Assembly: GCA_949372595.1 (NCBI GenBank)
Contig: CASIAN010000003.1
Location: 3,476 to 67,475, forward strand
Origin: CPC320 sp002336405
GTDB taxonomy: Bacteria; Pseudomonadota; Alphaproteobacteria; Rhodobacterales; Rhodobacteraceae
Direction: 5' to 3'
DNA length: 64,000 bases
The first letter of the stretch is position 1, and every line of letters begins with the position of its first letter. Below, one piece after another: positions 46,501-54,554 of this stretch. A program made the translations under genes and the position numbers. The notes beneath the pieces were generated by a model. It made no database searches. It was not told the origin of the DNA and worked only from the letters and a program-made list of their open reading frames with translations.

Positions 46501-47001
46501 GGCTTCTTCAAGAATACGGCGCCGGCTTTTGGGTTTGGCGTTGATCAATTCGGAAATTTGTCCCTGACGGACCAGGGCTGGGCTATGGGCGCCAGTCGAG
46601 GCATCGGCAAACAACATCTGGACATCGCGGGCCCGCGCCTCATTGCCGTTGGCCTTATAGGCCGAGCCTGCATCACGGGTGATCCGACGTACGATATCCA
46701 GACTGTCTGATTGGTTAAACCCGCTGGGAGCCAACCGCTCGGAATTGTCCAGATGCAAGCTGACCTCGGCAAAATTGCGGGCGGGCCGGGTCGCCGCCCC
46801 AGCAAAGATCACATCTTCCATGCCACCACCGCGCATCGCAGTCGGGCGGTTTTCACCCATCACCCAGCGCAGCGCTTCAAGCAAGTTGGACTTCCCACAC
46901 CCGTTTGGACCGACAACACCCGTCAACCCATTCTCGATAATCAGGTCTGTGGGGTCGACAAAGCTTTTAAAGCCGCTCAGTCTGAGTTTTGAAAACCGCA
47001 C
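43546..47001 (-). CDS. smc: Chromosome segregation protein SMC
   Basis: 1151 residues. Walker A is VGPNGCGKSNLLEALRW (about residues 30-46), long coiled coils flank a hinge near residues 500-640, and the C-terminal head carries the signature LSGGEQTLTAMALIFAV with Walker B ICVLDEVDAPLDDANV. It compacts and separates the chromosome with ScpA and ScpB, whose genes are not in the window. It appears complete. In relatives it often lies next to dsbA/DUF721/mutY, which here are about 6 kb away. Confidence 0.97.
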   Translation of the reverse strand: MRFSKLRLSGFKSFVDPTDLIIENGLTGVVGPNGCGKSNLLEALRWVMGENRPTAMRGGGMEDVIFAGAATRPARNFAEVSLHLDNSERLAPSGFNQSDSLDIVRRITRDAGSAYKANGNEARARDVQMLFADASTGAHSPALVRQGQISELINAKPKSRRRILEEAAGISGLYQRRHEAELKLKGAEGNLERVDDVLEQLAGQLSQLDRQAKQAARYRTIGEDLRKFEGMLLYRRWKEADEARQLAQGDLRQKITEAGRAEAQARTVSAQRQKLEEGLPPLREEEAIAAAVLQRLQVQRDTLKDQEEQARQTIATLARRIEQLTMDIEREAGLNRDAGDTIDRLEWEAGELAKAGEGHQEKLDRSMIVAREAAGLLKDKETALSQLTEDVARLAARHQSVQRFLQDSQALLHKSETELVRAQANVVSSQEVLQAATQTFKLAGDQQLDVEAMAARADADLLSAEVARTEAQNHETSARSARSEAEGATNALRAELLALRRLVDRDAGDGAHILDQLRVNRGFEKALGAALADDLRAPVLDGQEGSGWQSLPLYPQTQKLPAEVQPLGQHVSAPEVLARRLDQIGLVTAGQGAALQCDLKPGQRLVSCDGDLWRWDGFIALAADMPSAAALRLEQRNRLEELTEQTAQAHEIMQVAQSEHSTRSADLADLTRADTAAREARRDADRRLAEINRALSRAEAEQNLATGKLEDLSFVVRRYQDEVSAAGKQYADAEVSLAELADLDGLRAQVEGLKTIVETARSQMIADRSAQDALRREGEARARRNQEVTKEIGVWKHRLVTAETRSSELAERKSSSEGEMQAASTTPDMIATKREELHAAISETDVRRRAAADHLAEAENLVRQAVATERDAERTASDAREMRAGAEARADAAQETVTFAADRISEAQEHTPEELLGALAVDPGNIPASDLLEADVSRLKRQRDALGAVNLRAEEDAKQVAEEHAALLSEKTDLEAAIKTLRAGIASLNREGRERLLTAFELVNSNFGLLFTHLFGGGEASLVMVESDDPLDAGLEIMCQPPGKKLSTLSLLSGGEQTLTAMALIFAVFLANPAPICVLDEVDAPLDDANVTRFCDLLDEMCRRTDTRFLIITHHAVTMARMDRLFGVTMQEQGVSQLVSVDLKRAAAMVA

Positions 47002-47179
47002 GTCGGATGCCCATGATTCTTATTCTCGCTCAGATGTTCCGGCAAATCTGCGAATGAGTCAACGATCAACCACAAAATGTGGCGATGTACTTGAGTATAT
47101 CAACGAAATATAGTGGAGTCAGCAGCGTTGGGGTCATTTTGGATAGAAGATAATCCTGTGGTAAAAATTAGGGGGTGCA

Positions 47180-47635
47180 ATGACAGTTATTATCGAACCA
47201 GGAAATCCAAAAGACACAGAGGTAGCGGCTTTATTGTCAAAAAGCCATGCGTTGATGGAACAGCTGTTTTGCCCCGAGGACAGTTTTGCCCTTTCAAGTG
47301 ACGAGCTATGCGCACCTCAGATACAGTTCTTTGTGGCGCGTGAATATAACGTAACCCTCGGCTGTGGGGCCCTCGCTGTAAGAACAGGTTATGGCGAGAT
47401 AAAGTCAATGTTCACCCAACCTTTTGCCCGTGGTCAGGGCGTAGGTGAGAAAATTCTCAGACGGATCGAACTTGAGGCTCGGCAGGCGCGCCTGCCAGTG
47501 TTGCGACTGGAAACCGGAGATTCGTTGAAATCTGCCGTGGGGCTGTATCGCCGTCTGGGGTTCACAATTTGTGGTCCGTTCGGCGATTATACTGAAAATA
47601 AAGTCTCAATATTTATGGAGAAGGCTCTGGGCTAA
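47180..47635 (+). CDS. GNAT family N-acetyltransferase
   Basis: 151 residues. The acetyl-CoA-binding motif A reads FARGQGVGEKILRRIELEAR (Q/R-x-x-G-x-G/A), preceded by GYGEIKSMFT; motif B is AVGLYRRLGFTICGPFG. The acceptor is unknown. The ATG has GGGGG upstream. It is divergent from smc, and its 3' end overlaps the next, convergent gene by 4 bases. Confidence 0.87.
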   Translation: MTVIIEPGNPKDTEVAALLSKSHALMEQLFCPEDSFALSSDELCAPQIQFFVAREYNVTLGCGALAVRTGYGEIKSMFTQPFARGQGVGEKILRRIELEARQARLPVLRLETGDSLKSAVGLYRRLGFTICGPFGDYTENKVSIFMEKALG

Positions 47636-48027
47636 CCGTTACAGATCAGTTCATCCTGTCCATGACGGTATTCATAACGGTCACAAGAGAACGCGGCCCT
47701 ACGCCACAGATTTGGCTTTTTGGCAGGTGGTGCGCCGCCGCACGACAAGCCGAGAACCTGCACCGATGGGTCGCCGATTACCCAGCCAACCTTGCAACCG
47801 CTAAGCCGCGCAGTCAATGCCGCAGACCGGCGCGCAACTGTTTCAAAAGACGGATTCCATTCGAAATTTCTACGTATTGTCTGAGCCACATTTGCCCCCA
47901 CACGCACATCGAATTCACCACCACCTTCTTGCGCCCGAAACACCGGAAGATAAGTAAAGTCATTGCCATAAAAAACACAGGCAGGATTTACGATGATAAT
48001 AAACAGTAAAATGAGCTGACGGATCAT
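47632..48027 (-). CDS. Putative small lipoprotein, function unknown
   Basis: 131 residues. A hydrophobic N-terminus ends in NPAC (Cys about residue 17), compatible with a lipobox. The mature part holds three further cysteines (GCKVG, LSCGG, FSCDR, with a fourth near the end), so disulfides in the periplasm are likely. I do not recognise the family. It is divergent from the FadR-type regulator across 135 bases. Confidence 0.6.
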   Translation of the reverse strand: MIRQLILLFIIIVNPACVFYGNDFTYLPVFRAQEGGGEFDVRVGANVAQTIRRNFEWNPSFETVARRSAALTARLSGCKVGWVIGDPSVQVLGLSCGGAPPAKKPNLWRRAAFSCDRYEYRHGQDELICNG

Positions 48028-48162
48028 TCGTAAACGTAGGGTAAGTTAGGTTAATAAAGTCTTTAAATCGACAAATCCGTGTGGGCTGACACCCGTCAAA
48101 TGTATTGACACCTATTGTTGCGTAAGACTGCGCCAGATATACGGCACACGAAAGGGTTACAA

Positions 48163-48933
48163 ATGCCGTTCAAGCAAGTTCGAACAGAAAAACTTTCCCA
48201 AGCGGTCAGCCGTCAGATCGAGCAGTTGATCCTGCGCGGCATTCTAAGGCCCGGGGAACGTCTGCCTTCCGAGCGTGAATTATCCGAACGGCTGACGGTG
48301 TCACGGCCCTCGTTGCGCGAAGCTATTGCCAATCTGCAGGCAAAGGGTCTTTTGGTTACGAAAGCAAATGCCGGAATATTTGTGGCAGACGTTCTAGGCA
48401 GCGCATTTTCTGAGGTTTTGATTAAACTGTTTGCCGATCACGATGAAGCGGTGTTTGATTACCTGTCGTTCCGACGCGATATGGAAGGTCTGGCCGCCAG
48501 CCGGGCCGCTCGTCTTGCCTCTGATATGGATCTGCAAGTGATCCAAACGCTGTTTCAAAAAATGGAAATGGCGCATAGCAAACGCCATGCTGCAGATGAA
48601 GCCCGCCTTGATGCCGAATTTCACTTGTCCATCATCGAAGCCAGCCATAACGTGATTATGCTGCATATGATGCGGTCAATGTATCAACTGCTTCAGGAGG
48701 GCGTGTTTTACAATCGCCGTGTGATGTTCAAACAGCGCACCACCCGCGATGAACTGCTCGCCCAACACCGCGCCATCAACGATGCTTTGCAAAACAGGGA
48801 CCCTGCCGGCGCGCAAGCAGCGGTTGAGGCGCATCTCAATTATGTACGCGGGTGTCTGGAAGATCAAAACCGCGCCAATGCCAATGCCGACTATGCACAG
48901 CGCCGGTTTGAGCATGAAAAAAGCCGACAATAA
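48163..48933 (+). CDS. GntR-family regulator, FadR subfamily (PdhR/LldR-like)
   Basis: 256 residues. The winged helix reads AVSRQIEQLILRGILRPGERLPSERELSERLTVSRPSLREAIANL over about residues 13-57, and the C-terminal FCD domain has the metal-binding pattern with RRDMEGLAASRAAR, DAEFHLSIIEASHNVIM and the late HRAINDAL, HLNYVRG. Effectors of this group are organic acids such as lactate, pyruvate or glycolate. The ATG follows AAAGGG. No target gene is adjacent, so its regulon cannot be inferred. Confidence 0.9.
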   Translation: MPFKQVRTEKLSQAVSRQIEQLILRGILRPGERLPSERELSERLTVSRPSLREAIANLQAKGLLVTKANAGIFVADVLGSAFSEVLIKLFADHDEAVFDYLSFRRDMEGLAASRAARLASDMDLQVIQTLFQKMEMAHSKRHAADEARLDAEFHLSIIEASHNVIMLHMMRSMYQLLQEGVFYNRRVMFKQRTTRDELLAQHRAINDALQNRDPAGAQAAVEAHLNYVRGCLEDQNRANANADYAQRRFEHEKSRQ

Positions 48934-49014
48934 TTAAAACTAAACTGCCCAGCATAGACTGGCAGTAAGCGCTTAAACTGCACTTGCTTTGTAGATACTA
49001 AATCGAAAAATCAA

Positions 49015-49040
49015 AAAACCCGGATGTTTCACCGGGTTTT
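49015..49040. terminator. Bidirectional intrinsic terminator
   Basis: AAAACCCGG (49015-49023) pairs with CCGGGTTTT (49032-49040) around an 8-nt loop. On the minus strand it is followed by a T-run (the six A at 49013-49018 and further A-rich sequence read in reverse), ending the ATP synthase operon 22 bases after atpF. On the plus strand the TTTT of the stem also serves the regulator gene. Confidence 0.85.
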
Positions 49041-49061
49041 CATATCATTGAGCTCAGATGC

Positions 49062-49628
49062 TCAATGCAGCCTAGCATCGATCTCTTTGATGGCGTCGTC
49101 AATCAACTTGTTGCCAGACGCTGCTGTCATCTGTTTGGCCAAGACATCAGTTGCCACAGCCATGGCGACTGTGATCGCCTGACTTTTGATCTCTTTCACG
49201 GCTGAGGCTTCGGCCGAAGCGATCTGGTCTTGCGCAGCAAGCACACGGCGCTCAACCGACAATTTCAAATCTTCATTAGCCTGAGCAGCCGCTAGTTCCG
49301 CATCGACTTTCGCCTGTGCGATAATCCGGTCAGCCTGCTCCTGAACTTCGCGCTGCTTACGTTCATACGACGCCAGCAGTGTCTGCGCCTCTTCGCGCAA
49401 TGAGCGTGCATCGTTCAATGTCGCAGTGATCTCATCAGCGCGTTTGTCCAAAAGACCCATCAGAATCGAGGGCACTTTGTACTTTAACAAAACCCCGATG
49501 AACAAAAGAAACGACAACAACACAATAAAGTTTGTATTGCGCAGCGAGACGAAAGGACCCTCCGCTGCCAGCGCGGGGCTGGCCATCACAAAGGCGGCGA
49601 TCAACGTTAATCTATACATTGGCTTCAC
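49062..49628 (-). CDS. atpF: ATP synthase F0 subunit b
   Basis: 188 residues. The N-terminus looks like a signal peptide (MYRLTLIAAFVMASPALAA), a known feature of this b subunit in Rhodobacterales, followed by a membrane segment (FIVLLSFLLFIGVLL). A long charged helix follows, YERKQREVQEQADRIIAQAK and beyond, that forms the peripheral stalk. It is the last gene of the F0 operon and overlaps the b' gene by 4 bases. Confidence 0.95.
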   Translation of the reverse strand: MKPMYRLTLIAAFVMASPALAAEGPFVSLRNTNFIVLLSFLLFIGVLLKYKVPSILMGLLDKRADEITATLNDARSLREEAQTLLASYERKQREVQEQADRIIAQAKVDAELAAAQANEDLKLSVERRVLAAQDQIASAEASAVKEIKSQAITVAMAVATDVLAKQMTAASGNKLIDDAIKEIDARLH

Positions 49629-50161
49629 CCTTTCATCTGTTCTGTTACCGCGGCGGAGATTGCATCCGCATCCGCGCTCCCACCAATGGCCGCAACCACC
49701 GCTGTTGCGGTTTCTGTGGCCACGAGGCTGACACTGTCCAGCGCACCGGCCCGAATTTCGGCGATGGCCTTTTCAGACACTGCCGTTTTGGCGGCAATTT
49801 CAACATCTGCCTTGGCAATAGCGGCTTCCAGTTCGACCTGCATGTCGGCCTTGGCTTTTGCCACAATGGTTTGCGCTTCGGTTCGCGCCTCGGCCAGAGC
49901 TTTGTTGTAAGCCTCTTCCGCTGCGAGGGCCTGCGCTTTGAGGTCTTCTGCCGCGGCAATATCGCCGGTGATCCTGTCCTGACGTTCGGCCAGCACCTCG
50001 GCGATGCGCGGCAGCGCAATGCGATCAAGAATAAGATAAATGGCCACCAAAGTAACCACCAGCCAGAAGATCTGGTTTCCGAAGGTCGAGAAATCGAGCT
50101 GGGGCATCCCCGGCGCGGCATCTGCTGCTTGGCCTGCGGCGTCGTTTGTTTGAGTTGCCAT
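49625..50161 (-). CDS. ATP synthase F0 subunit b'
   Basis: 178 residues. A short N-terminal part rich in Ala and Pro precedes one membrane segment (FWLVVTLVAIYLILDRIALPRI) and a long amphipathic helix. Having separate b and b' genes is typical of photosynthetic and related alphaproteobacteria; the two proteins pair as the stator. It lies between atpE and atpF. Confidence 0.94.
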   Translation of the reverse strand: MATQTNDAAGQAADAAPGMPQLDFSTFGNQIFWLVVTLVAIYLILDRIALPRIAEVLAERQDRITGDIAAAEDLKAQALAAEEAYNKALAEARTEAQTIVAKAKADMQVELEAAIAKADVEIAAKTAVSEKAIAEIRAGALDSVSLVATETATAVVAAIGGSADADAISAAVTEQMKG

Positions 50162-50244
50162 TCCGTCCTCCTGAAGGAATTATCTATTACATTGGGCGGT
50201 GCATGATTGCCCCGCCCAACCGTAAGGATAAGGTTCCGTTAGGT

Positions 50245-50481
50245 TTAGACGGCAAACATCAGCAGCAGCGCCACGAGGAATGAGAAAATCCCCAGAGCTT
50301 CTGCGAATGCGATACCGATAAACATTGTGGCTGTCTGGCCTGCAGCTGCAGACGGGTTGCGCAATGCGCCGGACAGAAAGTTGCCGACCACATGGCCCAC
50401 ACCGACGGCGGCGCCGCCCATTCCGGTACATGCCAAGCCTGCGCCGATATATGCGCCCATTTGTACTATGTCGCCTTCCAT
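50245..50481 (-). CDS. atpE: ATP synthase F0 subunit c
   Basis: 78 residues, two transmembrane helices joined by a polar loop (LRNPSAA). The proton-carrying Glu lies in the second helix in GIAFAEALGIF. This subunit forms the rotor ring of F0. No AGxGx-type sodium-binding set is visible, so proton coupling is expected. The start has a good purine-rich site, AGGAGA. Confidence 0.96.
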   Translation of the reverse strand: MEGDIVQMGAYIGAGLACTGMGGAAVGVGHVVGNFLSGALRNPSAAAGQTATMFIGIAFAEALGIFSFLVALLLMFAV

Positions 50482-50527
50482 GTCGAATCTCCTTACGATT
50501 GGTTTTTAGTGGATTATAACAGTTGAT

Positions 50528-51283
50528 TTAGTGATGCGGATGCAGTGCATCTTTGAGATACACGCAGGTTAAGATGGCAAAGACGTAGGCCTGAATGAAC
50601 GCCACCAAAACTTCAAGCGCATAGATTGCTGTGATGGCAACTATGGCGAAGGGCGAAATGGCCAAAACCGCAGCAAAGGCTGCAAACACCTTGATCACCG
50701 CGTGACCGGCCATCATGTTGCCGGCCAGTCGAATAGAGTGGCTGAGCGGGCGCACAAAGTAAGAGATAACTTCGATCAATGCCAGAACGGGTCGCAGCAC
50801 CAAAGGCGCCGAACTGATCCAGAACACACCTAAAAAGCCTAACCCGTGCTTAACAAATCCAAGGATTGTCACGGTTAGAAACACCGCCATGGCCAATACA
50901 CCGGTCACAGCGATATGGGATGTTGTGGTAAATGCCATCGGCAGCAGGCCAAGAAAGTTCGAAAACACGATAAACATGAACAAAGTCATGATGTAGGGGA
51001 AATACTTGACGCCATCCTTGCCAGCGACATCCTCGATCATTCGGTAGATAAAGCCGTAAGCCAGCTCTCCCACGGACTGCATCCGGGACGGGATCATCGC
51101 GCGGCGCGACGTTCCAAGCACCAAGAGCGCAAACACCGCCAATACGGTAAGTGCCATCCACAATGTCACATTGGTCGGCGTGTACCACATCACCGTATCA
51201 CCACCAAACAGCGGCTTTACGACAAACTGCTCCATCGGGTGAAATACCAGGCCGGTCTCTTCGCCTTGGGCTTCGCTTGCCAT
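50528..51283 (-). CDS. atpB: ATP synthase F0 subunit a
   Basis: 251 residues with about five to six membrane helices. The essential Arg lies in HSIRLAGNMMAGH, and the last helix region reads ALEVLVAFIQAYVFAILTCVYLKDALHPHH. It forms the two proton half-channels. The ATG at 51283 (MASEAQGEETG) is chosen because the longer ORF overlaps atpI. It lies two bases after atpI. Confidence 0.96.
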   Translation of the reverse strand: MASEAQGEETGLVFHPMEQFVVKPLFGGDTVMWYTPTNVTLWMALTVLAVFALLVLGTSRRAMIPSRMQSVGELAYGFIYRMIEDVAGKDGVKYFPYIMTLFMFIVFSNFLGLLPMAFTTTSHIAVTGVLAMAVFLTVTILGFVKHGLGFLGVFWISSAPLVLRPVLALIEVISYFVRPLSHSIRLAGNMMAGHAVIKVFAAFAAVLAISPFAIVAITAIYALEVLVAFIQAYVFAILTCVYLKDALHPHH

Positions 51284-51285
51284 GT

Positions 51286-51612
51286 CTACGTCCCCTCGTC
51301 CTTGTCGGATTGACCCGACTGCGCCCGCTGGATGTCTTGCGCGCTGCGAAGCATTGTCTTCACTCCGCCAGCAAACCCCAGCAATACAAACAACACCAGA
51401 AAAATCGGGAGTGTCCCGAACAGACTGTCCAGCCCGTATCCGATGCAAAAGCCGATCAACAGACCAGCCACTAATTCTGTCACCATCCGCCAGCCCGCAT
51501 GCGCTTGGGAATGGTGATCTTCGATCTGGCTTTGGGGCCGCTGTACCGCTTTCGCGCTTGCGATCTTGTCTTCCAGCTGCGCCATACGCTGCTTTTCGTC
51601 AGGATCGGTCAC
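51286..51612 (-). CDS. atpI: ATP synthase protein I
   Basis: 108 residues. A charged N-terminal stretch precedes two membrane helices (VTELVAGLLIGFCIGYGLD and FLVLFVLLGFAGGVKTML) with a short loop, the usual AtpI layout. AtpI helps assemble the c ring. It is the first gene of the atpI-B-E-F'-F operon; F1 genes are elsewhere, as is common in this family. Confidence 0.93.
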   Translation of the reverse strand: MTDPDEKQRMAQLEDKIASAKAVQRPQSQIEDHHSQAHAGWRMVTELVAGLLIGFCIGYGLDSLFGTLPIFLVLFVLLGFAGGVKTMLRSAQDIQRAQSGQSDKDEGT

Positions 51613-51841
51613 CGGTCAAAACCTCGATCAATTTCAGGCCTGTGTCTATGCCTGCAAAAAAGGTAAGTCAAGCTGGTGCCAGATACGAATAAATTATTTG
51701 TAACCTACTGATAAATATCGAAAGTAATTTATATCGCTCCGATAAAGAAATCGACATTTACCACCCGGTGAAAGCGAGACACCACTTTGGCATATTCAAC
51801 CGATTGGTTGACGATCAGGCGGTTTTTGTCTTTATGCGCTT

Positions 51842-52177
51842 ATGGCTGATCGGCTCGATATCATCTTTGCCGCGCTTGCGGACCCAACGCGCCGCAGAAT
51901 CCTTGCGATGTTGCTTGAAGATGATATGGCCGTCACCGATGTCGCAGAACCCTTTGAGATGTCACTTGCGGCCGTGTCGAAACATCTGGGGTTGCTCAGC
52001 CGTGCGGGGCTTATCTCGCAGGAAAAACGCGGGCGGGTCAAATGGTGCAAGCTCGAGCCGGACGCGCTGCGCGATGCCAGCGTCTGGATGCAGGGTTTTG
52101 GCCAGTTTGAACCGGTTAATCTGGACGCCTTCGAGCGGTTTCTAGACACCGAATTACCCAGTCAAAAAGACCCATAA
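51842..52177 (+). CDS. ArsR-family transcriptional regulator
   Basis: 111 residues. The winged helix is ALADPTRRRILAMLLEDDMAVTDVAEPFEMSLAAVSKHLGLLSRAGLISQEKRGR. No Cys pair (such as the ArsR CVC) is present in the metal sites, so it may sense something other than a metal. It is divergent from atpI (229 bases) and convergent with the CaiB-type gene. Confidence 0.87.
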   Translation: MADRLDIIFAALADPTRRRILAMLLEDDMAVTDVAEPFEMSLAAVSKHLGLLSRAGLISQEKRGRVKWCKLEPDALRDASVWMQGFGQFEPVNLDAFERFLDTELPSQKDP

Positions 52178-52186
52178 TTCCAGACG

Positions 52187-53296
52187 TTAATTATCCTGAC
52201 CCAGCTTTGGCGAGGGCCGGTGAAGCGACAAATCCGCATCCGACATCCGGATCGGGGAGCGCACTCCGGGAATGCCATCAAGCGCGATCTGCATGCCGCG
52301 GGCCTGCACTTGCGGATCGTCAAACACCTCACGCAGATCATTGATCGGGCCAGCCGGCACATTCTCGGCCTCGCAGGCTGCCAGCAGATCGGATTTGCTG
52401 CGCAGACGCGTGGCGGCCATGAGCCGCGCAATCATATCCTCACGGTTGGCCACACGGTTGGTATTTTTTAGAAACTCAGGGGCCGCGGCCATATCAGCCA
52501 GACCCAGCAGCGCACAAAGACGCTGGTATTGCCCATCATTGCCCGTGGCGATGATAATATGCCCGTCGCTGCAGTCAAACACCTGATAGGGCGTCAGGTT
52601 GGGATGATAATTTCCCGTGCGTGCCGGAGGCGTGCCGGTGGTCAGATAATTCATCGCCTGATTGGCGGTGACCGAAACCGCCACATCCAGCAGCGCCATA
52701 TCGATATGCTGGCCCAAACCGGTGGTTTGGCGCTGATGCACCGCCGCCAGAATGGCTGTTGTGGCATACACACCGGTAAAAATATCAGTGATCGCGACAC
52801 CTGCACGCTGTGGCGCGCCATCCGGCTCTCCGGTGATCGACATCAAGCCCGACATGCCTTGAATGATATAATCATACCCGGCGCGGTGTGCATAGGGACC
52901 GGTCTGGCCGAAGCCGGTGATCGAGCAATAGATCAGCCTTGGATTGAGGATTTTCAAACTATCGTAATCCAGACCGTATTTTGCCAGGCCGCCCAGTTTG
53001 AAATTCTCGATCACAATATCGGCATCTGCCAGCAAAGCCCGCAACTCTGTCTGGCCTTCAGACGTACGAAAATCAATGGTCACACTGGCCTTGCCACGGT
53101 TGCAGCCGTGAAAATAAGCCGCCGATGTCTCACCGTCATGCTCGATAAAGGGGGGGCCCCACTGGCGGGTGTCATCGCCTTGCGGCGATTCGACCTTGAC
53201 CACCTCAGCCCCAAGATCGGCTAATGTCTGCCCAGCCCAAGGTCCGGCCAGAATGCGTGCCAATTCTATAACCTTTAAGCCTGACAGCGACGACAC
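52187..53296 (-). CDS. CaiB/BaiF family CoA-transferase
   Basis: 369 residues, type III CoA-transferase. LKVIELARILAGPWAGQTLADLGAEVVKVE is the CoA-binding start, the catalytic Asp lies in GYDYIIQGMSGLMSITGEPDG, and NGQYQRLCALLG and GPINDLREVFDDPQV are the family's later blocks. The acyl donor and acceptor cannot be told from sequence. Its last codon overlaps the dsbA gene by one base, so the two may share a transcript. Confidence 0.9.
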   Translation of the reverse strand: MSSLSGLKVIELARILAGPWAGQTLADLGAEVVKVESPQGDDTRQWGPPFIEHDGETSAAYFHGCNRGKASVTIDFRTSEGQTELRALLADADIVIENFKLGGLAKYGLDYDSLKILNPRLIYCSITGFGQTGPYAHRAGYDYIIQGMSGLMSITGEPDGAPQRAGVAITDIFTGVYATTAILAAVHQRQTTGLGQHIDMALLDVAVSVTANQAMNYLTTGTPPARTGNYHPNLTPYQVFDCSDGHIIIATGNDGQYQRLCALLGLADMAAAPEFLKNTNRVANREDMIARLMAATRLRSKSDLLAACEAENVPAGPINDLREVFDDPQVQARGMQIALDGIPGVRSPIRMSDADLSLHRPSPKLGQDN

Positions 53297-53937
53297 TATT
53301 TTGCCAACTGCGCGTCGATGATTTCCACCAGATCTTCATAGGACATATTGGCGTATTTTTCTCCATTGATTAGCAAAGTCGGGGTCGAAGAAATATCGTC
53401 GCGGGAGGTGTTTTCTTTGAACCAACCCACCAGAGCTGTGATTTTGTCACTGTCGGTCAGGCAGCTCTCCAATGTATCATCATCCAAACCGGCCAATCGG
53501 CCGATCTTACGCAGCTCGTTGGCCACCGCTACATCACTGCCGGCACGGGCCCATTCCTTCTGGCCTTTGAAAATAAGGTCTGCGATCCCAAAAAACCGCT
53601 CCTGTCCCCCACAGCGGGCAATCAGCGACGACCAGACACCCACTTTGTCAAAATATACCTCGCGAAATACAAATTTAATTTTGCCGGTGTCGATGTAGTC
53701 TTTTTTCAGCTTTTTATAGGGACCGGCATGAAACGATGCACAATGCGGGCAGGTAAACGATGCATATTCAATCACAGTCACGCTGGCATCCGCATTGCCC
53801 ACCATCATGTCGGGAATCACACCCTCAGAGGCCGTTTTTGTTTCGGCCGCGGCACTAAGGCCCCCTTGAGTGATCAGCCAGCCACCAACAATAAACGGTG
53901 CCAGCAAGGCAATGACAAGTGAGAGCAAACGCGACAT
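53296..53937 (-). CDS. DsbA-family thiol-disulfide oxidoreductase
   Basis: 213 residues. A signal peptide (SLVIALLAPFIVGG) leads to a thioredoxin-fold protein with the redox motif CPHC in ASFTCPHCASFH and a cis-Pro in SSTPTLLINGEKYA. It should form or rearrange disulfides in the periplasm. It lies between the CoA-transferase and DUF721 genes, an arrangement seen with smc and mutY in relatives. Confidence 0.9.
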   Translation of the reverse strand: MSRLLSLVIALLAPFIVGGWLITQGGLSAAAETKTASEGVIPDMMVGNADASVTVIEYASFTCPHCASFHAGPYKKLKKDYIDTGKIKFVFREVYFDKVGVWSSLIARCGGQERFFGIADLIFKGQKEWARAGSDVAVANELRKIGRLAGLDDDTLESCLTDSDKITALVGWFKENTSRDDISSTPTLLINGEKYANMSYEDLVEIIDAQLAK

Positions 53938-53949
53938 AAGGGATACCTT

Positions 53950-54471
53950 TCAGGTTTGGACAATTGTTTTTTCTTTGGATAGAACGTTTTTGCCCAAAGT
54001 TTCAAGCGCATGGCGCAAGCCATCATCCTGAACCGTACACGCGGCCTCACTGGCGGCACGTGCAATCACCGGATCATTTACCGGCTTGGGCGCAGAGGAT
54101 TTGGCCGGCTCAAAACTGACCTGACCCTCACAAAACCCGGTGGGTGCGGTCTGCGTGATCCGTATTTTCGAGATCGCACTATAGCCGTAGACCGCGTTTA
54201 TCTTTTCTCGCAGCTTTTCTTTCTGCATCTCCAACATGGGCGCCTGCGCCCCCGTGGTCAGCAAGCTCAGTGTCGCACCAAACCCCTGACGGCCATATTT
54301 GACCTCGACCGGTCGGGAGATTGCCGCAATATGTGCGCCGGCAATCTCGGCCCAATGGGTCAAAAGCCGGGTCTGCGCAAAGCCACGCGTCTCGCTCACC
54401 GATCTGATGCTTTTTTGCAGCAGTTTGCCGGTTCGGGCAAAACCTTTGGTACTGGTGCGGCGCTTGGACAT
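53950..54471 (-). CDS. DUF721 (DciA-like) protein
   Basis: 173 residues. The N-terminal basic segment and LTHWAEIAGAHIAAISRPVEVK followed by GATLSLLTTGAQAPMLEMQKEKLREKINAVYGY fit the DUF721 family. Members named DciA load the replicative helicase; whether this one does is not shown. The ATG at 54471 is chosen over a longer ORF that would run across the mutY promoter. Confidence 0.85.
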   Translation of the reverse strand: MSKRRTSTKGFARTGKLLQKSIRSVSETRGFAQTRLLTHWAEIAGAHIAAISRPVEVKYGRQGFGATLSLLTTGAQAPMLEMQKEKLREKINAVYGYSAISKIRITQTAPTGFCEGQVSFEPAKSSAPKPVNDPVIARAASEAACTVQDDGLRHALETLGKNVLSKEKTIVQT

Positions 54472-54554
54472 GTGTTTTCTTTCAACCGATGTATGGTATT
54501 GTAACGTGCATAACGCCGGGTGCCAGTCAATTAACCAAATGGGAACGATCAAGA

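Noticed and set aside
49532..50206. 224-residue plus-strand ORF across the ATP synthase genes
   Set aside because: It is antisense to atpF, b' and the atpE side, all with clear family matches; its sequence has no recognisable domain.
52529..53224. 231-residue plus-strand ORF inside the CaiB gene
   Set aside because: Antisense shadow of a conserved enzyme; composition is that of a reversed coding frame.
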